DNA of 64,000 nt from Sphingomonas sp. Leaf32 (GCF_001421765.1 NZ_LMLA01000002.1:62001-126000); one strand, 5' to 3'; shown: positions 45,440 to 54,954, counted from the first letter of the stretch. Notes: a model not told the origin generated them from the sequence alone. A program made the numbers and translations.

Positions 45440-46509
45440 GCGCGGCCGTCGGGCGCGAACAGATGGGTGTCGGCGGCGGGCACGGCGAATTGCAGCACCT
45501 CGCCCAGCGTCACCGCGCGGTCGCCGGGCAGTTGTGCGACGATCGCCCCCGCTTCGCCCCGCCGGCCGAGATGCGCGAACGACAGCGGCCCCAGACGCTC
45601 GAACAGCTCGACCGCGCCGCCGAACGGTCCGTCCGGGTCCGGCAGGAGGTGTTCGGGCCGGACCCCCAGCGTGACCGTCGCGCCAATCGCATCCTTGGGC
45701 ACCAGTGCCACCGTCTTCACCATGCTGCCGTCGCCAGTCCGTACCGTCGCGCCCTCCGGGCCGTCGGCGATGATGGTCGCGGGCAACAGGTTCATGCCGG
45801 GCGATCCGATCGCCGCCGCCACTGCCAGGCTGGCCGGGTGGCGATAGACGTCCAGCGGCGCGCCGACCTGTTCGATCCGGCCGCCGTGCATCACGACGAT
45901 CCGGTTGGCGAGGGTCATCGCCTCCAGCTGGTCGTGCGTCACGTAGATCATCGTCATGCCCAACTGCTGGTGCAGCCGCGCGAATTCATGCCGCATCCGC
46001 GCGCGCAGCGCCGTGTCGAGGTTCGACAGCGGCTCGTCGAGCAGCAGCACCTGCGGGCGGCGCACGATCGCACGGGCGATCGACACGCGCTGCCGCTGCC
46101 CGCCCGACAGCGCGCGGGGCTTGCGCGCCAGCAGGTCGCTCAGGTCGAGCATCGCCGCCGCCTCCCGCACACGCGCGGCGATCTCCGCCTTGGGCAGTCG
46201 CGCGACCTTCAGCGGAAAGGCGATGTTGTCGGCGACGCTCAGGTGCGGGTAGAGCGCGTAGGACTGGAACACCATCGCCACGCCGCGTTCGGCGGGCGGC
46301 GCGTGCGTTACGTCGCGTCCGCCGATCGCGACGGTGCCGGCGCTCGGCGCTTCCAATCCGGCGATCATCCGCAGCAATGTCGATTTGCCACAGCCCGACG
46401 GACCGACCAGCACGACGAACTCGCCATCGGCGATGGTGAGCGTCGCCGGCTGCACCACGGCGGTATCGCCGAACCGCTTCATCAGTCCGGTCAGTTCGAC
46501 GTTCGCCAT
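45400..46509 (-). CDS. ABC sugar importer ATPase, MalK/UgpC type
   Basis: A 369-aa ATPase: Walker A GPSGCGKST, Q-loop VFQSYALYPHLSV, signature ALSGGQRQRVSIARA, Walker B VLLLDEPLSNLD, H-loop VTHDQ, and a C-terminal TOBE/OB domain (LGVRPEHLLP). It is encoded convergently to its permeases, with 3' ends overlapping by 40 bases, so it needs its own promoter. ATG 46509 (MANVELTGL) is used. Confidence 0.92.
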   Translation of the reverse strand: MANVELTGLMKRFGDTAVVQPATLTIADGEFVVLVGPSGCGKSTLLRMIAGLEAPSAGTVAIGGRDVTHAPPAERGVAMVFQSYALYPHLSVADNIAFPLKVARLPKAEIAARVREAAAMLDLSDLLARKPRALSGGQRQRVSIARAIVRRPQVLLLDEPLSNLDTALRARMRHEFARLHQQLGMTMIYVTHDQLEAMTLANRIVVMHGGRIEQVGAPLDVYRHPASLAVAAAIGSPGMNLLPATIIADGPEGATVRTGDGSMVKTVALVPKDAIGATVTLGVRPEHLLPDPDGPFGGAVELFERLGPLSFAHLGRRGEAGAIVAQLPGDRAVTLGEVLQFAVPAADTHLFAPDGRAYPLTPPPSSPVR

Positions 46510-46862
46510 TCCCGATCCTTGTCCGTCATCACGACCGGACAGCATGTCGCTGGCCTATCTTGCTGGAACGGGTAGCGGATTCTGGTGATGGGTCCAGTAC
46601 GCGTACGCCACGGGCCGGGTGGGGGCGATCAGGAGAGACGTCATTCCGCTGGCGGGGCAACTGCCCTCAGGCAACACGCGGATAATGGCTGATTTCCACC
46701 GCCTGGTGACCCCTACGAGAGGCGTTGATCCAGCGTGAAAAGCACGTATTTCTGCGGTTTTCGCGGGTTGCTTGCCCATCGGTTTGGACACACGGGCTGT
46801 ATCCATGTGTGGCATCATTTCAACCTGCCATGGGCAAGCCGTCAAGCCATAATATACAAATC
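46510..46862. other. Gap of about 350 bases at the edge of the accessory region
   Basis: No convincing gene: short frames here lack family features. The composition is less GC-rich near 46720-46860 (including ATAATATACAAATCCTAGG at its end). It lies between the housekeeping-type ABC locus and the Type ISP genes and is a candidate left boundary, but I see no tRNA, integrase or clear flanking repeat. Confidence 0.4.
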
Positions 46863-47603
46863 CTAGGCGGTGCCTTCGCCGGGGTTTATCGGCAGTATGT
46901 CGAGAGTCGGAAGGGCGCGGACGATCTTCATCGTCTCCAAGCTCACCGTGATCATGCGCTGGAACAGCAGCAGCGGATAGGCCGGGTCGCCGACCGTCTC
47001 GATCGCGTAGCGGTTCGCGTCGTTGATAATGCCGCTGGCCTTGTCGACCTTTACGCACTGACGCTCCATCACCCATTCCAGCGCGGACTTACCGTTGACC
47101 ACATAGTCGTGGGCGTCGAGCGGAATGTCAGCGATGGTGATGTTGGCGTTGTAGATCACGGACGTTTTATCGAGATTTGGTCGCTTGCCCGCGAACCGCA
47201 TCTGCTCGACGCGATAGAAGCTTTCCGGGTCGGGCGGCGGGACGAGCGATGTGTCGCCGCGCGTGAAGACGACTGGGTACGGGTCGACCTGCTCGTAATT
47301 GACGTGATATCCCGCCAGAGCGCGTCCGGCGTTGGAGAAGGCCCAGAAATCGGCGGCGGACCGGACCCGGGGGATACGGGGCAATTCCTTTGCGAGATTA
47401 TCGGCAAAGCGAGTGCGATAGTCCTCCGAATGGAGCAGGCCGTAAATATAATAAAATAGGTCGCGCTTGCTAATCGCCTCGCCAGGATAGGCTGACCGGA
47501 AATGGGCGAGCCCCGTATCCGTAATCGCTTCTCGGCGGGTTACGATCAGGGTCTTCGGTGCGGCGTCTTCGGCGAACAGGTCGCCCATGGCTCCCGCCTT
47601 CAT
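46863..47603 (-). CDS. C-terminal target-recognition/end domain of the Type ISP enzyme (separate ORF)
   Basis: A 246-aa ORF from ATG 47603 (MKAGAMGDLFAEDAAP). The sequence is the characteristic end of Type ISP proteins: RREAITDTGLAHFRSAYPGE, FYYIYGLLHSEDYRTRFADNLAKELPRIP, WAFSNAGRALAGYHVNYEQV, and VSLETMKIVRALP at the end. Its ATG overlaps the stop of an alternative upstream reading frame (ATGA at 47603-47600). The frame itself is open upstream through the 4-base repeat, so removal of one repeat unit would fuse it to the main 47767-52035 gene. Confidence 0.8.
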   Translation of the reverse strand: MKAGAMGDLFAEDAAPKTLIVTRREAITDTGLAHFRSAYPGEAISKRDLFYYIYGLLHSEDYRTRFADNLAKELPRIPRVRSAADFWAFSNAGRALAGYHVNYEQVDPYPVVFTRGDTSLVPPPDPESFYRVEQMRFAGKRPNLDKTSVIYNANITIADIPLDAHDYVVNGKSALEWVMERQCVKVDKASGIINDANRYAIETVGDPAYPLLLFQRMITVSLETMKIVRALPTLDILPINPGEGTA

Positions 47604-47782
47604 GCCATTTCCTCCACGGTTTCGTAGAGAAACATCGGAAAGCACTGACTCCCGTCGATGTCCGCCATGTGCAGGCTGGGCAGAGCGTTGGTCATCAGTG
47701 CGGTAAACGGAACCTTCTGTCCCCCGCCCGACACGCAAATTACCAAATTTTTCTCTTGACACTCGGTCAGTTGAAGAAAATT
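47600..47782 (-). other. Alternative-frame Type ISP segment after the repeat
   Basis: In the frame whose codons end at the TGA 47602-47600, the minus strand reads NFLQLTECQEKNLVICVSGGG, then PFTALMTNALPSLHMADIDG and SQCFPMFLYETVEEMA. This matches the family's usual segment (NLVICVSG...QCFPxYxYE) better than the segment actually fused to the main ORF. It has no start codon of its own worth using; it would be translated only if ribosomes arrive in this frame through the repeat, i.e. with 11 or 8 units. Confidence 0.7.
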
Positions 47783-50700
47783 CTCGCTCGCTCGCTCGCT
47801 CGCTCGCTCGCTCGCTCGCTCGCCTTCGCCGTCACACTTGCGTCCGTCTCATAAAGATATTCCGGGAAGCATTGCGTGCCGCCGTCGGTCTGCAACTCCG
47901 GAATATGATCGGTCATCAAAGCAAACTGGCTGCCGTCGTGCTGGCGCTGCTTTACCATAATGACGCGATTACCCGCTTCGGCCACGGCCAAGGGGAAGAT
48001 GCGCGGCATCTGGTAGACCCGTTCGTTAACGGTCCTGCTATAATACAGCCACTGCCGGGTGAATGGTCGATAAAGGCTTTGTGTCAAAGCGGTATGATCA
48101 AAATCAAGTCGATTATTCCTTGCAAAATCGACTTTTAATGCCGCGGACCAGCTTATCTTTTTCGGATTTGTGTCAATGAACTTGTCGAATGCGGCGTCTC
48201 GTTCTTTGCGATCGAATTCGGGGTTTGACAAGTTAAAGCGATCCAATTCCCCGTTATAGAAGCCGATCATCGCTCGCATATTTTGTGCAACCGCTTCGCG
48301 ACTAGCATTAAAGCACCAAACGTCTCTCTGGCTTTTCAGGCCACTAGAGTAGCTCTCAAAAAGCGTTGCGTTGCCCTTGGTGCCCTTATCGCCGAGGGGC
48401 ATGAAAACGTCGAAACCACTATCGCGTTGGCTCAACCAGTCTCCATGCCTATCAGGCGTGATCGCCGTCCAACCATCTGCCTTCCCGATCCCACCAACGC
48501 TACCAAAGCGGGAAACGGCCGCCAGCTTCTCCTCTCGGCTAAAATAATCGCCGATATCGTGGAAGTGAATGCGCCCTTGTTCGACCGCGTCCGGGTTCTT
48601 CACGAGCAGCGTGATCGCAACAGGCGTGCGGCTGCCGGAGCCGAAAATCTTGCCACCCTCGCGGCGGGACCGCTCGCCTGAGGTCCGCTGATTGCCACGT
48701 AGGTGGAACACATAGATGCTGGCGAATTCGTTCGCCAAGCACTGGCGGAGTCCGTCAGCCGTATTCGCATCTAGCCAGCCCGCGTTCGATACATAGGCGA
48801 CGACGCCGGCATCGCCGATGCGGTCGCTCGCCCAACGAATGGCGCGGATGTAGCTGTCGTAAAGCGCATTCTTATTGGTCGCCTTCGACGCCGCCGCGTA
48901 GGTTTCGCGGATGCGGCGATCCAGTCGCGGATAGGACAGATTCGCGGCATTGTCGTTCGCGCTGCCCTGACCGACTGAATAGGGCGGATTGCCCATGATG
49001 ACACGAATATCAAGCGCCTTCTGGCGGGTGCGGCGATTGCTGTTGTCCGCCATCAGGCTGCTGATCAGATCACGCTCCTGCTCGTAAAGCTGGAAGGTGT
49101 CGGTCAGGCAGATGCCCTCGAACGGCCGGTAGTCGCCGCCGGACATCGTGTGGTAGACCGCCTCGATGTTGATCGCGGCGATGTAGTAGGCGAGTAGCAC
49201 GATCTCGTTCGCGTGGATTTCGTGCGCGTATTTGTGAGCCAGTTCCTCCGGCGCAATCAGCCCTGACTGGAGCAGGCGCGTGATGAAGGTGCCCGTTCCG
49301 GTAAAGGGATCGACGATGTGGACACCCGGGCTGCCGAGCGTCTGACCGAACTCGGACTGAAGCACGTCGTTCACCGAGTGGATGATGAAATCCACCACCT
49401 CTACCGGCGTATAGACGATACCCAGCCGTTCGGTCATCCGCGGGAAGGCGTTGCGGAAGAATTTGTCGTATAGCTCGACGACGATCTTCTGCTTCCCAGC
49501 CGCGTTGTTGATCCCCGTCGCGCGCATCCGGACGCTGGCATAGAAGCGCTCGAGCGCCATGGCTTCCTTGCCGAGATTCTGCTCGTGAAGGGCGGTAAGC
49601 ACTTCCTCCATCGCCATGGACACAGGATTGTTTTTGGTGAAGCTATAGCCTTCGAACAGCGCCTCGAACACCGGCCGGGTAATGAGATGCTGTGCCAGCA
49701 TCTCAATAGCATCCGCCTCGCTGATGCCTTCGTTCAGATCGTCCCTGATCTCGGCAAGGAAGCGCTCGAATGCAGCGCGCCCTGACGATCCCTGTTGCTG
49801 AACGATGGCCGTGATGCGGGTGATATGGGTTTGGGCAATCTTGGCGATGTCGCCTGCCCAGTCTTCCCAATAGTCTCGCCTGCCGCACTTCTTCACGATC
49901 TTGGCGCGGATCGCCGAGGTGAATTCGTCGAGCGTGAAGGAAAGCTGATCGCCCTTTCCATCGGCGGCCGCACTGCTGCCGTCGCGATCGTCATCGGCGG
50001 TCGAGCCGCCGCCATCGCCAAGCCCAAGCGGCTTTGCACCCTTGGCAGATTTGATCGGCAGCTTGTTCGATACCGCGATAACTTCGATCTGGTCGCTGAC
50101 ATCGACGCCAAGATCCATCTTGTTGATGGTTGCATCAAACCGCTCGTCATGCGCCCGCAGCGCGTTCAGGATCTGCCAGACAACTTTATACTTCTCGTTG
50201 TTGTTGAGCGCTTCCTCCGGCGCGACGCCAGCAGGGATGCCAACCGGCAGAATCACATAGCCCATCTTCTTGCCGGGCGCGCGGCGCATGACCCGACCGA
50301 CCGACTGGACAACATCGATCTGCGACTTGCGAGGGTGGAGAAACATGATCGCGTCGAGGGCGGGGACGTCGACACCCTCGCTCAGGCATCGGGCGTTGGA
50401 TAGGATACGGCAGCTGTGATCCTCGTGCTCGGCCTTGAGCCATTCGAGTTCGCGGGTGCGCGTCTTGGCATTAAAGGTGCCATCGACATGATGAACCTCA
50501 CATCGGAGGGCGTCGTCGTCATCGTTCGCCACAGAGGCAAGATATTCGTCCACCACGGCGGCGAATTCGTCGCGCACCAGCTTGGAGGAGGCGATGTCGC
50601 GACAGAAAGCCAACGCTCGACCCATATGGCTTGTGTCGTTCGCGACGTCCCCGCCAAAGTCGGCCTTGGTCAGCGCCTTGTAGCAGCCGACGATCTTGGT

Positions 50701-52035
50701 TGCGTCGTCAAGCTTGAGCTCATTGTCGGCGTCCTTGAGGCGGTTCTGGATGCTGGTGCTGACCATCGCCTCGTCAACCGCCAGCACGATCACCTTGTAA
50801 TCGGTGAGCAAGTCGTTCTGGACCGCCCAGCCGAAGCCCCGCTGGAACAGCGTGTCGCCATAGAGGGCAGGGTCGTCCATCGAGCAGAGCTCGGCGGAAA
50901 CTTCCTTCGCCTTTGATCGCACCGCGTCGCCGAAGATCCGCGGCGTCGCGGTCATGTAGAGGCGCTTCCGGCCGGCAATGAAATCCTGATTGTGGATGCG
51001 GACAAAATTGCTCTCATCCTCGCCATCCAGAGTCGCGCCGGTGGTGCGATGAGCTTCGTCGCAAATGATGAGATCGAACTCAGGAAAGCCGTGCTGTTTC
51101 TGAGCATTCGAGATGACCTGGATTGACTGGTAGGTGGAGAACACCACGGTCATCTCATCCGGGGTAGGGACCTTCGCCTTGGCGGCCAGTTTGGCAGGAT
51201 CGGTCGTGGCCGGATGCGCGAGATCATGGACATCAATATCGCCAATGTCGTCGCTGCCTCGGTTCCGCTTGCCGACCTGTGCGTCGGAGCAGACCGCAAA
51301 GGCGCGTAACGGAGTGGTGCTATCGAGCGACCACTCCCGCACCGTCTGGCTCATCAGCGCCAGCGACGGTACGAGGAACAGGACGAATTTACCGGGGCCA
51401 GCGAGGTCTTCCGCGATCTTGAGGCCGGTGAAGGTTTTGCCGGTGCCGCACGCCATGATGAGCTTGCCGCGATCCGCCGACGCGAGCCCGTGGCGTGCCG
51501 CGGCGAGGGCATCACGCTGATGGGGCCGAACCTCCTTCTTCGGAGCAAGAACGATCCGATCTTCGGCGAGATACGCCTGCCAGTCGATCGGGCTCTGCTC
51601 CAGTCGGTCCATGCTGATGCGGGTGGTCGCGATGCTCTGGCCGTCGAGCGCATCTTCGGCGTTCTTGCTCCATGCCGCTTCGGTGGTGTCGATGATCAGG
51701 CGGCGGGTGAAAGGAGCCTTGCCACTGGCGGTGAAGAACGAGTCGATATCTGACTTCTGAACGTGGTAGTCGGCGTGGTAAAATTTGCACTGAACGGCAC
51801 AGAAGCCGTCCTCGTTGCGTAGCTTCGCAACCAGATCGACGCCCGTATCGGTCTGCTTCCAACCCCTTGCCTCCGCCCAGTCGCGGAATGTCCAGGCATC
51901 TTCATACTGCTGGGCCAGCTCGGGATCATGTTTAAGAAACTCGGTACAGAGCCGCTCAAAATAGGTTCCTTTTTCGCGCTGGCTCTTGGCCCCGGTCCGA
52001 TATCGTTCGAGCAAATTACGAATCGCACTGGCCAC
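47767..52035 (-). CDS. Type ISP restriction-modification enzyme, truncated in the present repeat state
   Basis: A 1,422-aa protein. Order: Mrr-like PD-(D/E)xK nuclease (about 60-85: TGVDLV...CAVQCKFY), superfamily 2 translocase (Walker A MACGTGKTF near 195, DEAH in ICDEAHR near 322, helicase C-terminal SVGRVMRRAPG), N6-adenine methyltransferase (DPFTGTGTF near 908, GNPPY near 1012), and start of the target-recognition region (FPEYLYE). Such enzymes cut after head-on translocation and methylate one adenine per site; usual length is about 1,570-1,650 aa. The GTG start at 52035 has GGGGAAG five bases upstream. The C-terminal domain is missing because the (CGAG)10 tract leads into a stop. Confidence 0.9.
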   Translation of the reverse strand: MASAIRNLLERYRTGAKSQREKGTYFERLCTEFLKHDPELAQQYEDAWTFRDWAEARGWKQTDTGVDLVAKLRNEDGFCAVQCKFYHADYHVQKSDIDSFFTASGKAPFTRRLIIDTTEAAWSKNAEDALDGQSIATTRISMDRLEQSPIDWQAYLAEDRIVLAPKKEVRPHQRDALAAARHGLASADRGKLIMACGTGKTFTGLKIAEDLAGPGKFVLFLVPSLALMSQTVREWSLDSTTPLRAFAVCSDAQVGKRNRGSDDIGDIDVHDLAHPATTDPAKLAAKAKVPTPDEMTVVFSTYQSIQVISNAQKQHGFPEFDLIICDEAHRTTGATLDGEDESNFVRIHNQDFIAGRKRLYMTATPRIFGDAVRSKAKEVSAELCSMDDPALYGDTLFQRGFGWAVQNDLLTDYKVIVLAVDEAMVSTSIQNRLKDADNELKLDDATKIVGCYKALTKADFGGDVANDTSHMGRALAFCRDIASSKLVRDEFAAVVDEYLASVANDDDDALRCEVHHVDGTFNAKTRTRELEWLKAEHEDHSCRILSNARCLSEGVDVPALDAIMFLHPRKSQIDVVQSVGRVMRRAPGKKMGYVILPVGIPAGVAPEEALNNNEKYKVVWQILNALRAHDERFDATINKMDLGVDVSDQIEVIAVSNKLPIKSAKGAKPLGLGDGGGSTADDDRDGSSAAADGKGDQLSFTLDEFTSAIRAKIVKKCGRRDYWEDWAGDIAKIAQTHITRITAIVQQQGSSGRAAFERFLAEIRDDLNEGISEADAIEMLAQHLITRPVFEALFEGYSFTKNNPVSMAMEEVLTALHEQNLGKEAMALERFYASVRMRATGINNAAGKQKIVVELYDKFFRNAFPRMTERLGIVYTPVEVVDFIIHSVNDVLQSEFGQTLGSPGVHIVDPFTGTGTFITRLLQSGLIAPEELAHKYAHEIHANEIVLLAYYIAAINIEAVYHTMSGGDYRPFEGICLTDTFQLYEQERDLISSLMADNSNRRTRQKALDIRVIMGNPPYSVGQGSANDNAANLSYPRLDRRIRETYAAASKATNKNALYDSYIRAIRWASDRIGDAGVVAYVSNAGWLDANTADGLRQCLANEFASIYVFHLRGNQRTSGERSRREGGKIFGSGSRTPVAITLLVKNPDAVEQGRIHFHDIGDYFSREEKLAAVSRFGSVGGIGKADGWTAITPDRHGDWLSQRDSGFDVFMPLGDKGTKGNATLFESYSSGLKSQRDVWCFNASREAVAQNMRAMIGFYNGELDRFNLSNPEFDRKERDAAFDKFIDTNPKKISWSAALKVDFARNNRLDFDHTALTQSLYRPFTRQWLYYSRTVNERVYQMPRIFPLAVAEAGNRVIMVKQRQHDGSQFALMTDHIPELQTDGGTQCFPEYLYETDASVTAKASERASERASERARIFFN
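47783..47822. repeat. Tetranucleotide tandem repeat (CTCG)10, candidate phase-variation tract
   Basis: Ten perfect copies of CTCG (CGAG on the coding, minus strand), 40 bases, near the 3' end of the Type ISP gene. The unit is not a multiple of three, so slippage changes frame. In the present frame it encodes repeated Ser-Glu-Arg-Ala and the protein stops 6 codons later (RIFFN). No other simple repeat of this length was noticed in the window. Confidence 0.95.
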
Positions 52036-52348
52036 ACAAACTTCCCCGCCAAATCCAACATGACCGACATAGCGGCGATGGCCCCAGATGTCAGGGATTG
52101 CTCGCGCCGATAAGCTGGCAAGACCAGGCCTCTAACGGGGATTGAGGAAATCGGGTTCATTGTGACTGAGGAGGAGGAAATTTCAGGCGCAACAACGCAA
52201 ATTGGCGGAAATGCCGCCAATTCGCCAATGCGCGCGCTCGATTTTAGCGGTCGAGCGCGGTGTCCTCCAGCCGCAGGCGGCTTCCGGAAGGCGGTTGAGG
52301 GTAGGGGGGCACTTGCCGGTGTCGGGTTCATGCCGGACACTGTAAGGC
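52036..52348. other. Gap between Type ISP and relaxase genes
   Basis: About 310 bases upstream of both divergent genes. It must hold the Type ISP promoter and, if the relaxase is mobilizing, possibly a transfer origin. Near-palindromic stretches such as GGCGGAAATGCCGCC around 52204-52218 are seen, but I cannot define an oriT. Confidence 0.4.
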
Positions 52349-54865
52349 ATGACCGGTCCTGGCCTGCCTGACGAACAGCCCGTCTTCTCGCACCATGTGC
52401 GGGCGTTGTTGGCGCGTCGGGCGCAGGCGGACCGAGACCTGGTGGGCGCGTCGTATCGTCGTGGACGAAACCGGCAGGTGGAGGTCGATGGCAGACGACC
52501 AGGGGGCCGGGGCAGGGCGGAGGCGCTCGCCAGAGTCGTCGGCGTCGATTTCCACCAGCCCAGTCCGCTCAGACGGCAAGCCCGGCAGAGCGGGGGCGGG
52601 CGGGTGCCGCACTTCGATATGAAGCCGATCGGCAAAAGTCATGTGCCGACGAGCAAGGGCGGAAAGGTTCACCACCGCTCCAAGGCAAAGGGCAGGGCGG
52701 AAAAGCATTTCGACTATCTGCGGGACGGCGCGAAGGTCACGATCGTCAGCCACCTTGACTATATCCAGCGCGATCATGCGGTCGCGGATCTGGCCGAGGA
52801 ACTCGTCATCGACATGATCGACGAGCAGGTGATCCGGGCCGGGATGAATGCCCGTGCCATCGTCTCGAACATCCCCGGCAGCCCCGAGCGCCAGCGGTCT
52901 TTGTTCGTCGCGGCGGAGCGGTGCGAACGCGAGCCTAGGGTCCACCACCTGACCGCCTCGACCGCCAACGTCGCGGTCTATGACCGGGTGGCGGGGTTCG
53001 CGAGCAGCCCGGCATGGCTGCGCGACATGAGCGCCAGATTGAAGGTCGCGCGCCGTGAAGGCGAAGCCGAGGCGGCCGCCAGGGGGCGCCCCTTCGAGGA
53101 CCGGCAGGTTGTCGTCGCCGACGTCACGCCCGAAGAGGCGTTCGAGCGGCTGACCTGGTGCGATCGGCATCCCTCGTTTCCGGCACCGGAATGGCAGCAG
53201 GGGCGCACCGGACGCAGTCACTATCGGTTCGTGCAGGAGCTTCCCATCGATGCCACGCCCCAGCAGCATGGCCAGATTCTGCGCGCGGCCGTGCAGATGC
53301 TCGCGACGGACGGCTGGATGGCGGTGGGGGTGATCCACCAGCCCGATCCGCACGGCGACAAGCGCAATGTCCACATCCATGTCGATGCCTACGATCGCCC
53401 GGCGCAGTGGCTGGAGGAGCATGGGGTCTGGGACTTCGAGGTCGTCGTGCGCAGGAACGGCAAGGTCACGCGCCCCTATCGGCAAAAGAAGGTCAGCTAT
53501 CGGGCGGAGCCCGACTCGAGCGGACGGCGCGCCAAGATCGATACGGCGAAGCTTATGCGCGGGCGGTTCATCGACATCGTCAACGGGGTCATGGGCGAGG
53601 AGCGCTATCTTCACGGTACCTATAAGGAAAACGGCATTGAGCTGACCCCGCTCGAGCACATGGGCAATCGCGCGATGGCACATGAGCGGCGCGGACAGGC
53701 GACGGAAGTAGGTAGCCGCAACGCGCAGCGGATCGTGAACGACGAACTTGTCGCCTGCGAGACGAAGGCGGAAACGGCGAAGACTGTGCTGGCAAGGGAC
53801 ATGGCGCTGATCGTCCCCGCGGTCGGAGGCAACGCCGACGCGCTTGCCGCGGCTCGACGGTATGAGCGCGTGTCCCGCCGGCTGATCCAGCGTCGGCTCG
53901 ACATGGAAGTGGCCGACGTCGTGGTGGCGGCCGCGCGGTCCCGTGCAGAGGCGGTGATCGCGACGCTGATGCCGGAGCCCGGCCGCCGGTTGAAGCCGCG
54001 CTCCGATGACGATGCGCTGCTGGCGGCGGCGCGGGCGCATCTCGCCTGGGTGGCGCGTCATTCGCCCTCGGACAATGAACGTGCGCTTGAGCGCAAACGG
54101 ATCGCCCGGATCGCGGCGCATGTCCGCGCCGCTTGGGACGAGGTAGCGGCGGCGATCGGCGGGAACGCATCGCGTGACTCGACGATCACCTATGTCTCGA
54201 CGCGACCGGCACCTGGCGGGTCGCTGCCGCATTCCAATTATGAGGAGCAGGTTCGCGGGCGTCTGCGGCGGTGGCTGGGGCGTCACGGGCGCGATGAGGA
54301 GCGGCTGGTCTTTGCCGAAGACACGGTGCGCCTCACACCGGGCGTGCCGATGGCGATCGACCGGCTGATGCGCCAGTTCGGCGGCGAGGAGGAATTTCAG
54401 AACTGGCTGCGCGACGAGCAGGTGCGGCGGGCAGAGCAGGCCGTGACCGACGCCCGGCGCGAGCGCGACAAGCAGGCCGCGCAGCAGCGTGCCGATGCAG
54501 CACGCCGCGATCGACAGTCCGCGGAGCCGAGGCCAGTCGACGTTGCCACCGCAGCTCCTGCGCCGCAGACCCGGTCGCAACCGCGACGCGTAGATCCCGC
54601 TTCTGCCGATCGGCGCGATGCCCGGCCGCTCGATCTACGGCCACAGGATCAATCCGCCGCGACCAAGGTCGATGCCGGCCGTCCTAGTGAAACACATCGC
54701 CGCCCCGGACCGGAGTCGGAGCGGGGGGAGAAACGTCGCCGGCACGAGCAGCACTCGCCCGTACGACGGGACAAGCCGAAAGGGCCGCCGCCCACCATCC
54801 GCAGCAAGGGCCCCGATGACGACCCGCCCCTCCCGTGGCCAGATCCTCGCGGCCACGGACGTTGA
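52349..54865 (+). CDS. MobA/MobL-type relaxase
   Basis: An 838-aa protein. The relaxase core (about 90-500) carries the histidine triad region DKRNVHIHVDAYDRP near residue 340 (HxHxD-like metal motif), preceded by SHYRFVQELP. The C-terminal third is Arg/Ala/Pro-rich and charged, as in mobilization proteins. The first 85 residues are of low complexity, so the true start may be later (for example ATG 52619, MKPIGKSHVP). No type IV secretion genes are in the window, so the element would be mobilizable rather than self-transmissible, or the rest lies outside. Confidence 0.75.
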   Translation: MTGPGLPDEQPVFSHHVRALLARRAQADRDLVGASYRRGRNRQVEVDGRRPGGRGRAEALARVVGVDFHQPSPLRRQARQSGGGRVPHFDMKPIGKSHVPTSKGGKVHHRSKAKGRAEKHFDYLRDGAKVTIVSHLDYIQRDHAVADLAEELVIDMIDEQVIRAGMNARAIVSNIPGSPERQRSLFVAAERCEREPRVHHLTASTANVAVYDRVAGFASSPAWLRDMSARLKVARREGEAEAAARGRPFEDRQVVVADVTPEEAFERLTWCDRHPSFPAPEWQQGRTGRSHYRFVQELPIDATPQQHGQILRAAVQMLATDGWMAVGVIHQPDPHGDKRNVHIHVDAYDRPAQWLEEHGVWDFEVVVRRNGKVTRPYRQKKVSYRAEPDSSGRRAKIDTAKLMRGRFIDIVNGVMGEERYLHGTYKENGIELTPLEHMGNRAMAHERRGQATEVGSRNAQRIVNDELVACETKAETAKTVLARDMALIVPAVGGNADALAAARRYERVSRRLIQRRLDMEVADVVVAAARSRAEAVIATLMPEPGRRLKPRSDDDALLAAARAHLAWVARHSPSDNERALERKRIARIAAHVRAAWDEVAAAIGGNASRDSTITYVSTRPAPGGSLPHSNYEEQVRGRLRRWLGRHGRDEERLVFAEDTVRLTPGVPMAIDRLMRQFGGEEEFQNWLRDEQVRRAEQAVTDARRERDKQAAQQRADAARRDRQSAEPRPVDVATAAPAPQTRSQPRRVDPASADRRDARPLDLRPQDQSAATKVDAGRPSETHRRPGPESERGEKRRRHEQHSPVRRDKPKGPPPTIRSKGPDDDPPLPWPDPRGHGR

Positions 54866-54915
54866 GGAAGGGCTTCCAGCCAGCAGCGATCATTAGCTGG
54901 CGTGAAGGAGAAAGG

Positions 54916-54954
54916 ATGACCGCCTGTTGGCTGCACCATGATGGTGAAAAATGA
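54916..54954 (+). CDS. 12-codon micro-ORF with a strong ribosome site
   Basis: GAAGGAGAAAGG precedes ATG 54916, giving MTACWLHHDGEK and a TGA that overlaps an ATG at 54951 (ATGA). It may be a leader peptide that couples to the next gene, or the next gene's ribosome site may simply lie here. Confidence 0.3.
   Translation: MTACWLHHDGEK

Noticed and set aside
47783..47822. CRISPR or sequencing adapter artefact for the short repeat
   Set aside because: A pure 4-base tandem repeat has no spacers, so it is not CRISPR; an artefact cannot be excluded but the open frames on both sides argue for a biological tract.
52328..54580. Minus-strand open frame of 750 codons opposite the relaxase
   Set aside because: Shadow frame without motifs; relaxase histidine motif is on the plus strand.
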